The translations under genes and the position numbers were made by a program. Shown piece by piece: positions 7,318 to 12,818 of a DNA stretch of 12,875 nucleotides (positions are counted from its first letter, which is position 1; each line of letters starts with the position of its first letter). The stretch spans positions 1 through 12,875 of the forward strand of contig CAJJPG010000044.1 of assembly GCA_905193585.1 (NCBI GenBank). The letters are read 5' to 3'. A model generated the notes under the pieces. The model made no database searches, was not told the origin of the DNA, and saw nothing but the letters and a program-made list of their open reading frames with translations. The DNA is from an uncultured Oscillospiraceae bacterium. Lineage in GTDB: Bacteria > Bacillota > Clostridia > Oscillospirales > Acutalibacteraceae.

Positions 7318-7349
7318 CCAAATTTTTCTGTTTCCGCCGGGTTAAGCAT
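7314..7349 (-). CDS. 11-codon mini-ORF ahead of the GH10 gene: leader peptide or the true, frameshifted N-terminus
   Basis: The ATG at 7349-7347 has a perfect AGGAGG (7363-7358) 8 bases upstream, the best ribosome binding site of the intergenic region. It encodes MLNPAETEKFG and stops at a TGA that overlaps the GH10 ATG as ATGA. Either ribosomes re-initiate on the GH10 ATG, or the peptide is the real N-terminus and one base is missing. Adding one A to the A5 run at 7323-7327 would join the two frames. The sequence cannot decide between these. Confidence 0.5.
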   Translation of the reverse strand: MLNPAETEKFG

Positions 7350-7357
7350 AAAAATTT

Positions 7358-7363
7358 CCTCCT
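7358..7363 (-). promoter_or_regulatory. Strong ribosome binding site ahead of the mini-ORF/GH10
   Basis: AGGAGG on the reverse strand, 8 bases before the mini-ORF ATG at 7349 but 40 bases before the GH10 ATG. It shows that translation of this unit most likely begins at 7349. Confidence 0.8.
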
Positions 7364-7394
7364 GTATTCAAAAAAAAATAGTTTTCTTTTGCAT

Positions 7395-7426
7395 ATTATA
7401 TATAACTTTTAAGGCGCTTTCATCAA
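7395..7426 (-). promoter_or_regulatory. Probable GH10 promoter with poor -35 spacing
   Basis: On the reverse strand a perfect TATAAT (7400-7395) lies about 32 bases before the ribosome binding site. The only -35-like hexamer, TTGATG (7426-7421), is 20 bases away, or 18 bases from an overlapping TATATA. A good -10 with a badly spaced -35 is typical of activator-dependent promoters. Confidence 0.5.
7409..7422 (-). promoter_or_regulatory. cre-like sequence in the GH10 promoter
   Basis: TGAAAGCGCCTTAA matches the CcpA consensus TGWAARCGYTWNCW at all but two positions, with the left half perfect. It lies between the -35 and -10 elements, where bound CcpA would repress. Carbon catabolite control of a xylan-related gene would be expected, but short matches like this also occur by chance. 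Confidence 0.35.
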
Positions 7427-7456
7427 CAATATTACACTGTTTGCAAACAATATTAC
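7425..7456 (-). repeat. Two 11-base direct repeats 21 bases apart, candidate AraC-type activator site
   Basis: AACAATATTAC occurs on the + strand at 7425-7435 and again, exactly, at 7446-7456: a 21-base period, or two helical turns. A 12-base perfect palindrome TGTTTGCAAACA (7438-7449) sits between and overlaps the second copy. From the GH10 promoter the repeats fall at about -37 to -47 and -58 to -68. Direct repeats about 21 bases apart abutting the -35 are the classical arrangement of AraC-family activators. No such regulator gene is in the window. Confidence 0.5.
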
Positions 7457-7462
7457 GATTAC

Positions 7463-7491
7463 TTGATTTTTTTTACTCCTTGTGGTAAAAT
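7463..7491 (+). promoter_or_regulatory. Possible rightward promoter upstream of a 19-codon ORF
   Basis: TTGATT (7463-7468), 17 bases, TAAAAT (7486-7491). It is divergent from the GH10 promoter and points at the 3' end of the isocitrate dehydrogenase gene. The only frame it would serve is the 19-codon ORF at 7524. It may be a remnant or drive an antisense transcript. Confidence 0.35.
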
Positions 7492-7523
7492 TATCCCACA
7501 TAACTTGAAAAGGCAGAGATACT

Positions 7524-7583
7524 ATGAAAAACAATTCAAAGGGACTGTTTATAAGCTATTTTCTCACAAAACAGCTTTATTAA
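7524..7583 (+). CDS. Doubtful 19-codon ORF (small peptide or gene remnant)
   Basis: The frame encodes MKNNSKGLFISYFLTKQLY. It starts 33 bases after a plausible -10, with only a weak AAGGCAGAG ahead of the ATG, and its stop overlaps the convergent isocitrate dehydrogenase stop by 4 bases. The basic-then-hydrophobic start resembles the beginning of many membrane sensor proteins, so it could be what is left of a divergent regulator gene. I do not recognise it, and a chance ORF is the simplest reading. Confidence 0.2.
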   Translation: MKNNSKGLFISYFLTKQLY

Positions 7584-7590
7584 AGCTGTT
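7570..7590 (-). terminator. Weak terminator-like hairpin at the end of the citrate synthase-icd operon
   Basis: AACAGCTTTA (7570-7579) and TAAAGCTGTT (7581-7590) are perfectly complementary around a single central base. On the reverse strand the stem is followed by only a short T-rich stretch (TTTTG). The TAA stop of the isocitrate dehydrogenase gene lies in the loop region. The stem is A/T-rich, so it is not a strong terminator, but it is the only candidate at this end of the operon. Confidence 0.45.
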
Positions 7591-8728
7591 CGATTGTCTC
7601 CATTAAGTAATCGCCGAACTGCGAGCAGGTAGCGCCGTCCTCATGACCGGTGATAACATACTTTTTATCAACCTCGGTGCAGATGTGCAGCGCTTTATTC
7701 AGCTTATCCGCCTTTTCGGTAAAGCCGATGTGGCGCAGCAGCATTTCGGTAGCCTTAAACATACTGGTGGGGTTGGCATATGCTCCCCTGCCCGTTTCTA
7801 TCATACGCGGTGCGGAGCCGTGAATAGCCTCGAACATAGCATAAACATCGCCTATATTGGCGCTACCCGCCGTGCCTACGCCGCCCTGTATCTGCGCTGC
7901 CTCGTCGGTAATAATATCGCCGTAAAGGTTCGGCAGAAGAATTACCTGGAAGTTGCTTCTCACGCGCTCGTTCACAAGGTTTGCGGTCATAATATCAATG
8001 TACCAGTCCTCGGCGGTAATGCCGGGGTAATCCTTTGCAACCTCGTGGCAAAGCTCTGAGAACTTGCCGTCGGTCTTTTTCATAATATTAGCCTTTGTAA
8101 CTATTGCAACGTTGGTTTTGCCGTTGTTCTTAGCGTACTCAAAAGCGGCGCGCGCAATGCGCTTTGTGCCCTCGTTGGTGGTAACCTTAAAATCGAAAGC
8201 CAAGGTATCGGGAATTTCCACGCCGCGGCTGCCGAGAACATACTCGCCTTCAGTATTTTCACGGAAGAAAGTCCAGTCAATTCCAAGCTCGGGCACGGCT
8301 ACGGGGCGAACGTTAGCATACAGGTCAAGCTCGCGGCGCATTGCCACGTTTGCGCTTTCAAGCGTGCCGCCTTTCAGCGTGGTGGTGGGTGCTTTAAGAA
8401 TAACGTTGCAAGCCTTTATTTCTGCCAAAACGTCGTCGGGTATAGCCTGATTGTGCGCAATGCGGTTTTCAATGGTAAGCCCCTCAATGGTGCGCAGCTC
8501 AATTTTGCCCGCGGCAATTTCGTCCTTTAAAATAAACTGCAAAAGGCGCTCTGATTCGGCGGAAATTATCGGCCCTATGCCGTCGCCGCCGCAAATGCCG
8601 ATTATAATTTTATCAAGCTTTTTATAATCGGTGTAGCGCTTATCTTGCTCCATTTTGCGCTCGCGCGCAATCTGCTCGTTTAAAAGTGTGCGGAACTGTT
8701 CAACCGCCGCGTCAATATATTTTTCCAT
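7580..8728 (-). CDS. icd: Isocitrate dehydrogenase
   Basis: It oxidises isocitrate to 2-oxoglutarate with NAD or NADP. The 382-residue beta-decarboxylating dehydrogenase keeps the isocitrate-type substrate motif S-x-N-x3-R (Ser125, Asn127, Arg131), then Arg141 in LYANVRP, FRENTEGEY at 155-163, catalytic Lys212 in TKANIMKK, and metal-binding Asp271 and Asp275 in NLYGDIITD. This separates it from 3-isopropylmalate dehydrogenase, which lacks the Ser/Asn pair. The N-terminus has a helical extension of about 38 residues before the first strand (KIIIGICGGDGIGP). After HGSAP, the cofactor pair is Arg308-Met309, neither the Lys-Tyr of E. coli NADP enzymes nor the Asp-Ile of NAD types, so cofactor use is open. 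It starts 6 bases after the aconitase stop, with GGAAGG inside the aconitase end. Last gene of the operon. Confidence 0.93.
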   Translation of the reverse strand: MEKYIDAAVEQFRTLLNEQIARERKMEQDKRYTDYKKLDKIIIGICGGDGIGPIISAESERLLQFILKDEIAAGKIELRTIEGLTIENRIAHNQAIPDDVLAEIKACNVILKAPTTTLKGGTLESANVAMRRELDLYANVRPVAVPELGIDWTFFRENTEGEYVLGSRGVEIPDTLAFDFKVTTNEGTKRIARAAFEYAKNNGKTNVAIVTKANIMKKTDGKFSELCHEVAKDYPGITAEDWYIDIMTANLVNERVRSNFQVILLPNLYGDIITDEAAQIQGGVGTAGSANIGDVYAMFEAIHGSAPRMIETGRGAYANPTSMFKATEMLLRHIGFTEKADKLNKALHICTEVDKKYVITGHEDGATCSQFGDYLMETIEQL

Positions 8729-8734
8729 TTTATA

Positions 8735-10663
8735 TCAGCCTTCCTTTTTGGTATATTCAAGCAGTCCGCCTGCTTTGAGTATTGCTTTCTGCCGCTCGGT
8801 AAATGAGCATACAAGCGGTATTTCGTCGCCTGTGGTTTCGTCTTTCAGCATTATTTCGCCGCTGTCCATTCCCGCAAACACATTTGTAAGCGTTAATTTA
8901 TCCGATTGGTTGAGCTTATCGTAATCATCGGGGTTTTTAAAGGTAAGCGGCATAATTCCCGCGTTTATAAGGTTAGCAACATGAATACGCGCAAAGCTCT
9001 TTGTAATAACCGCGCGAACTCCCAGATACATAGGCACAAGCGCCGCATGCTCGCGCGAGGAGCCTTGACCGTAGTTACTGCCGCCTACAATTATGCTTTT
9101 ACCGAGCGCCTTTGCGCGCTCGGGGAAGGTCTCATCACACACAGCAAAGCAGAACTGCGAAAGGTGCGGAATATTTGAGCGGTAAGGCAATATTTTAGCG
9201 CCTGCGGGCATAATGTGGTCGGTGGTTATGTTATCGCCGACTTTCAGCACAAGCTCGGCTGAAAGGGTATCGGTCTGCGGTTCCGATTTCGGGAAAGGCT
9301 TAATGTTCGGTCCGCGCAGAACCTCTAAGTTCTTAGCCTCTTCGGGTGTTGCGGGCGGTATTACCGCGCTGTCGTCAATTTTGAAAGCGGCAGGCATTGT
9401 AACGTGCGGTTCTTCACCCAAAAGTCTCGGGTCGGTAATTTCGCCCGTAAGCGCCGCGGCAACCGCGGTTTCGGGGGAAACAAGGTACACGCTTGCGTCC
9501 TTAGTGCCGCTTCTGCCTAAGAAATTGCGGTTAAAGGTGCGTAATGATACACCCGCGGAATTAGGCGAAAAGCCCATACCTATGCAGGGCCCGCAGGCAC
9601 ATTCAAGCAGTCTTGCTCCGCTTGCTAATATATCTGAAAGCGCGCCGTAATCCGCCAGCATTGAAAGCACCTGCTTAGAACCGGGCGAAATGGAAAGGCT
9701 CACGTTGGGCGAAATGGTCTTGCCCTTTAAAAGCGCCGCAACCTTTAGCATATCAAAAAGTGATGAATTGGTGCAGGAGCCTATGCAGACCTGGTCAACC
9801 TTTGTGCCCTTTAATGACTCAACCGTAACAATATTGTCGGGGCTGTGCGGACATGCTATAAGCGGCTTTAACTCATCAAGGTCAATGTCTATTACCTTAT
9901 CGTAAACCGCGTCCGCGTCGCTTGAAAGCTCTGTATAATCCTCCCCTCTGCCCTCTGTTTCAAGGAATTTCTTTGTGATTTCATCGGACGGGAAAATAGA
10001 GGTGGTAGCGCCAAGCTCGGTGCCCATATTGGTAATGGTGGCGCGCTCCGGCACGGAAAGGTACTTAATACCCTCGCCGCCCCACTCGATTATGGCGCCT
10101 ACGCCGCCCTTAACCGAGAGTATGCGCAGAATTTCAAGGCTTATATCCTTCGCGGTAACAAAAGGCTTTAATTTACCCTTTAAATTTACCTTATACATTT
10201 TGGGCATTGTAATGTAGTAAGCGCCGCCGCCCATGGCAACCGCCACGTCAAGTCCGCCCGCGCCCATGGCAAGCATGCCTATGCCGCCGCCGGTGGGGGT
10301 GTGGCTGTCCGACCCGATAAGTGTCTTGCCGGGCTTGCCGAAACGCTCTAAATGCACCTGGTGGCAAATGCCGTTGCCGGGGCGTGAAAAGTAAATACCG
10401 TGCTTTTTGGCAACCGACTGAATGTAGCGGTGGTCATCGGCATTTTCAAAGCCCGATTGCAGTGTGTTGTGGTCTATATAAGCCACGCTGCGCTCGGTTT
10501 TAACGCGGTCAAGCCCCATAGTCTCAAACTCAAGGTACGCCATGGTGCCCGTAGCGTCCTGCGTTAAGGTCTGGTCGATTTTAAGCGCTACCTCGCTGCC
10601 CACGGTCATATCGCCCGAAAGCATATGCGCCTTAATAATTTTCTGTGCAATAGTGTAGCCCAT
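8735..10663 (-). CDS. acn: Aconitate hydratase (aconitase)
   Basis: It isomerises citrate to isocitrate with a [4Fe-4S] cluster. All three cluster ligands are present: Cys297 in CIGSCTNSS, and Cys357 and Cys360 in CACGPCIGMG. DHNT near 64-67 and GSDSHT at 117-122 are active-site stretches. The C-terminal swivel domain has VGGSNYGQGSSREHAAL with the substrate-binding Ser-Arg. At 642 residues with both parts in one chain it is the shorter mitochondrial/clostridial type, not the roughly 900-residue AcnA/IRP type and not a two-subunit LeuCD. The ATG is 5 bases after the GntR stop, with AAGGAC inside that stop region. Between citrate synthase and isocitrate dehydrogenase, its role in making 2-oxoglutarate is secure. 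Confidence 0.96.
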   Translation of the reverse strand: MGYTIAQKIIKAHMLSGDMTVGSEVALKIDQTLTQDATGTMAYLEFETMGLDRVKTERSVAYIDHNTLQSGFENADDHRYIQSVAKKHGIYFSRPGNGICHQVHLERFGKPGKTLIGSDSHTPTGGGIGMLAMGAGGLDVAVAMGGGAYYITMPKMYKVNLKGKLKPFVTAKDISLEILRILSVKGGVGAIIEWGGEGIKYLSVPERATITNMGTELGATTSIFPSDEITKKFLETEGRGEDYTELSSDADAVYDKVIDIDLDELKPLIACPHSPDNIVTVESLKGTKVDQVCIGSCTNSSLFDMLKVAALLKGKTISPNVSLSISPGSKQVLSMLADYGALSDILASGARLLECACGPCIGMGFSPNSAGVSLRTFNRNFLGRSGTKDASVYLVSPETAVAAALTGEITDPRLLGEEPHVTMPAAFKIDDSAVIPPATPEEAKNLEVLRGPNIKPFPKSEPQTDTLSAELVLKVGDNITTDHIMPAGAKILPYRSNIPHLSQFCFAVCDETFPERAKALGKSIIVGGSNYGQGSSREHAALVPMYLGVRAVITKSFARIHVANLINAGIMPLTFKNPDDYDKLNQSDKLTLTNVFAGMDSGEIMLKDETTGDEIPLVCSFTERQKAILKAGGLLEYTKKEG

Positions 10664-10668
10664 AATTA

Positions 10669-11310
10669 TTAGTCCTTTCTCATAATGTGTTTATAAGCGT
10701 TTTCAACATGCTCCGACGCATATTTTGCGGCAAGAGCGGTGTTTTTTGCCTCAATAGCCTCGTAAATTTTGCGATGCTCCGCAACAGACGCTTCTGCGCG
10801 GCTTGAATTTGCAACCGAGGCGCGGCGGTATTTCTGAATTTTCTTGTGCAGCGGCACAAGGGTATCATAAAACGCGGTGCTGCCGCTTAATTTATAAAGT
10901 GTTTCGTGAAAGCGGCTGTCCATCAGCTTTATTTGGTCGGGGTCTTTTTTATTCAGGTAAAACTCCTGAAATTCAAGCGCCTCGCGCAGCTGCTTCAGCT
11001 GCTCCTCGGTGCGGTTTTTCGCCGCAAGCGCCGCAACCTGGCACTCAAGGCTTTTGCGAATCATAAAAATATCTTCAAGATCCTTTTCGTTAATGCCTAT
11101 AACAACCGAACCTTTTCCCGATTCCTCAATAATGTGCTCCTGCTCCAAGCGGCGCAGCGCCTCTCGTATAGGTGTGCGGCTTACTCCCAACTCCGCGCTT
11201 AATTTGCTCTCGGTCAGAATTTCGCCGCGCTGATATTTGCCGCTTAAAATATCGTTTTCAAGATGATCGAATACCTGATCAGCAAGGGATATTGTTTTAT
11301 GCTCAATCAT
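10669..11310 (-). CDS. GntR-family transcriptional regulator, FadR subfamily (FCD domain)
   Basis: The 213-residue protein has an N-terminal winged helix (about residues 8-70) with the GntR recognition helix in SAELGVSRTPIREALRRLE. The all-helical FCD ligand domain keeps the metal-site residues Asp131 and His135 (MDSRFHETLYKLSG), His179 (EHRKIYEAI) and His201 (EHVENAY). Metal-containing FCD domains commonly sense carboxylic acids, so citrate or a related acid is a sensible guess for the ligand. The gene sits inside the operon: 12 bases after the citrate synthase stop with GAGGTG 5 bases before the ATG, and 5 bases before aconitase. The palindrome over the operon promoter is a likely binding site, implying that it controls the operon it belongs to. 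Confidence 0.93.
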   Translation of the reverse strand: MIEHKTISLADQVFDHLENDILSGKYQRGEILTESKLSAELGVSRTPIREALRRLEQEHIIEESGKGSVVIGINEKDLEDIFMIRKSLECQVAALAAKNRTEEQLKQLREALEFQEFYLNKKDPDQIKLMDSRFHETLYKLSGSTAFYDTLVPLHKKIQKYRRASVANSSRAEASVAEHRKIYEAIEAKNTALAAKYASEHVENAYKHIMRKD

Positions 11311-11322
11311 AACTGCACCTCA

Positions 11323-12690
11323 TTAAAATCTTCCATCCGACAGCTCTTTTAAATGCTTTTCAAGCTCGCCGTCAGATATAGCAGTCTGCCTGCCGTTTTG
11401 ATATTCCGTATCCACCCATTCCTTAAGGGCGATAACCGCGAGGTCCTTTTTATCAACCTCGTTCTCACCCTTTAAGCCGTAATTGTGGTTTATCCAGTAG
11501 GCTATGCCCGCAAGTCCGCTGGTTTTACCTACCGAAACAGAGGCGGGGCGGTTGAGTATCTTCTCGGTATCGAAAATATTGTAAATTTCCTCGTCCTTTA
11601 AAAGCCCGTCGGCATGTATGCCCGCCTTTGTAACGTTGAAGTTTTTGCCTACAAACGGGGTCATGGGCGGTATTTTATAGCCCATTTCCTTTTTGAAATA
11701 TTCAGCTATTTCGGTTATAACCGTTGTGTCCATACCGTCAAGCGAGCCGCGGAGCGAGGCGTATTCCATAACCATTGCTTCAAGCGGAATATTGCCCGTT
11801 CTCTCCCCTATGCCGAGCAGCGAGCAGTTTACCGCCGAAGCGCCGTAAAGCCACGCGGTAGAGGCGTTTGCAACCGCCTTGTAAAAATCGTTATGCCCGT
11901 GCCATTCAAGCATTTCGCTCGGTACATCCGAATAGTGCTGCAAGCCGTAAATTATGCCCGGCACGCTGCGCGGCAGGGCAACCTCGGGGTACGGCACGCC
12001 ATAGCCCATAGTATCGCACGCACGAATTCTTACGGGAATTTTCGCCTGCGCCGACATTTTCATAAGCTCGTTTACAAAGGGCACCACAAAGCCGTAAAAA
12101 TCCGCCCTTGTAATATCTTCAAGGTGGCAGCGCGGCATAACGCCCGCCTCAAACGCTTCAGATACCGCCTCAAGGTACATTTTCATAGCCTCGCCGCGGG
12201 TTTTTTTGAGTTTTTTGAAAATATGGTAATCGCTGCAGGAAACCAATATTCCCGTTTCCCTGATGCCAAGGTCGCGCACAAGTTTGAAATCTTCTTTGCT
12301 GGCTCTGATCCATGTGGTAATTTCGGGGAATTTAAGCCCTAAAGCCTGGCATTTTTCAATTGCTTCCCTATCCTTTTTGCTGTAAACGAAAAACTCGGTC
12401 TGGCGGATAATTCCGTAAGGCCCGCCCAGCTTTGACATAAGCTTGTAAAGGTTAACAATTTGGTCAACCGTGTATGGCTCAACCGATTGCTGACCGTCGC
12501 GCAAAGATGTGTCGGTTATCCATATATCCTTCGGCATACCCATAGGCACCCTGCGGTGGTTGAACGCAACCCGCGGCACATCCTCATATGTATAAAAGTC
12601 GCGGTACAGGTTCGGCTCAGCCACATCCTGTAAGGAATATTTGTAATTGTCCTGTTCAAGTAAATTTGTTTTACCCGATATTTCAAGCAA
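11323..12690 (-). CDS. Re-type citrate synthase (isopropylmalate/homocitrate synthase-like)
   Basis: It condenses acetyl-CoA and oxaloacetate to citrate. The 455-residue protein belongs to the DRE-TIM metallolyase family: ITDTSLRDGQQ near 58-68 with the catalytic Arg-Asp, CHLEDITRADFYGF, CDTMGYGVPYP, the metal-binding WHGHNDF near 263-269, and GIGERTGN. It lacks the C-terminal leucine-sensing domain of 2-isopropylmalate synthase. The N-terminal KTNLLEQDNYKYSLQDV and the overall length resemble, from memory, the Re-citrate synthase of Clostridium kluyveri. Automatic annotation often calls such proteins isopropylmalate or homocitrate synthase, but the aconitase and isocitrate dehydrogenase downstream and absence of leu genes argue for citrate. 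I chose the TTG at 12690; a GTG three codons earlier (12699) abuts the ribosome binding site and is less likely. First gene of the operon. Confidence 0.85.
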   Translation of the reverse strand: MLEISGKTNLLEQDNYKYSLQDVAEPNLYRDFYTYEDVPRVAFNHRRVPMGMPKDIWITDTSLRDGQQSVEPYTVDQIVNLYKLMSKLGGPYGIIRQTEFFVYSKKDREAIEKCQALGLKFPEITTWIRASKEDFKLVRDLGIRETGILVSCSDYHIFKKLKKTRGEAMKMYLEAVSEAFEAGVMPRCHLEDITRADFYGFVVPFVNELMKMSAQAKIPVRIRACDTMGYGVPYPEVALPRSVPGIIYGLQHYSDVPSEMLEWHGHNDFYKAVANASTAWLYGASAVNCSLLGIGERTGNIPLEAMVMEYASLRGSLDGMDTTVITEIAEYFKKEMGYKIPPMTPFVGKNFNVTKAGIHADGLLKDEEIYNIFDTEKILNRPASVSVGKTSGLAGIAYWINHNYGLKGENEVDKKDLAVIALKEWVDTEYQNGRQTAISDGELEKHLKELSDGRF

Positions 12691-12696
12691 TGTATT

Positions 12697-12704
12697 CACC
12701 CTCT
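12697..12704 (-). promoter_or_regulatory. Ribosome binding site that favours a TTG start for Re-citrate synthase
   Basis: AGAGGGTG on the reverse strand ends 6 bases before the TTG at 12690. The GTG at 12699 is part of this stretch, with no spacer between it and AGAGG, so it cannot easily be the initiation codon. Confidence 0.6.
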
Positions 12705-12713
12705 GTCAGTATC

Positions 12714-12725
12714 ATTGTATACAAT
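12714..12725 (-). promoter_or_regulatory. Palindromic operator, probable site for the operon's GntR regulator
   Basis: ATTGTATACAAT is a perfect 12-base palindrome. It overlaps the last two bases of the -10 box and covers the predicted transcription start. The form TNGTATACNA is typical of FadR-type GntR operators. Binding here would block initiation, so repression is inferred. Confidence 0.65.
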
Positions 12726-12752
12726 TATACAAGCGTTTCCGCATTTTGTCAA
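12724..12752 (-). promoter_or_regulatory. Consensus sigma-A promoter of the Re-citrate synthase operon
   Basis: On the reverse strand TTGACA (12752-12747) and TATAAT (12729-12724) are both perfect and exactly 17 bases apart. Such a strong promoter is expected to need a repressor, which fits the palindrome next to it. The start point should fall near 12717, about 27 bases before the TTG. Confidence 0.88.
12728..12741 (-). promoter_or_regulatory. cre-like sequence in the promoter spacer of the Re-citrate synthase operon
   Basis: CGGAAACGCTTGTA matches the CcpA consensus TGWAARCGYTWNCW at all but two positions, with the central AAACGCTT intact. It fills the space between -35 and -10, a place for repression. 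Citrate synthase and aconitase genes are under carbon control in Bacillus, so this is plausible but unproven. Confidence 0.35.
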
Positions 12753-12764
12753 TATCCCGAGAAG

Positions 12765-12794
12765 AATATTTTTGAAAAATTCGGCAAAAATATT
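12765..12794. repeat. Perfect 10-base inverted repeat in the divergent intergenic region
   Basis: AATATTTTTG (12765-12774) and CAAAAATATT (12785-12794) are exactly complementary, with a 10-base gap, so the half-sites are 20 bases apart on one face of the helix. It lies upstream of the Re-citrate synthase -35 and just upstream of the rightward membrane gene. It may be an operator or an A/T-rich UP-like element. No obvious promoter was seen for the rightward gene beyond a weak TTGAAA-N17-TAAAAA overlapping this repeat. Confidence 0.4.
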
Positions 12795-12818
12795 TAAAAA
12801 TACGTCAGGGGCGAGAAT

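Noticed and set aside
7735..8728. 3-isopropylmalate dehydrogenase instead of isocitrate dehydrogenase
   Set aside because: The substrate motif has the Ser/Asn pair of isocitrate enzymes and the gene adjoins aconitase.
11614..12342. Long 242-codon rightward ORF
   Set aside because: It lies wholly inside the Re-citrate synthase gene on the other strand, has a biased composition rich in Arg/His/Tyr, and shows no family motif.
11323..12690. 2-isopropylmalate or homocitrate synthase as the product
   Set aside because: There is no leucine regulatory domain, no leuCDB or lysine aminoadipate genes nearby, and the operon carries aconitase and isocitrate dehydrogenase. Re-citrate synthase fits better, though sequence comparison should confirm it.
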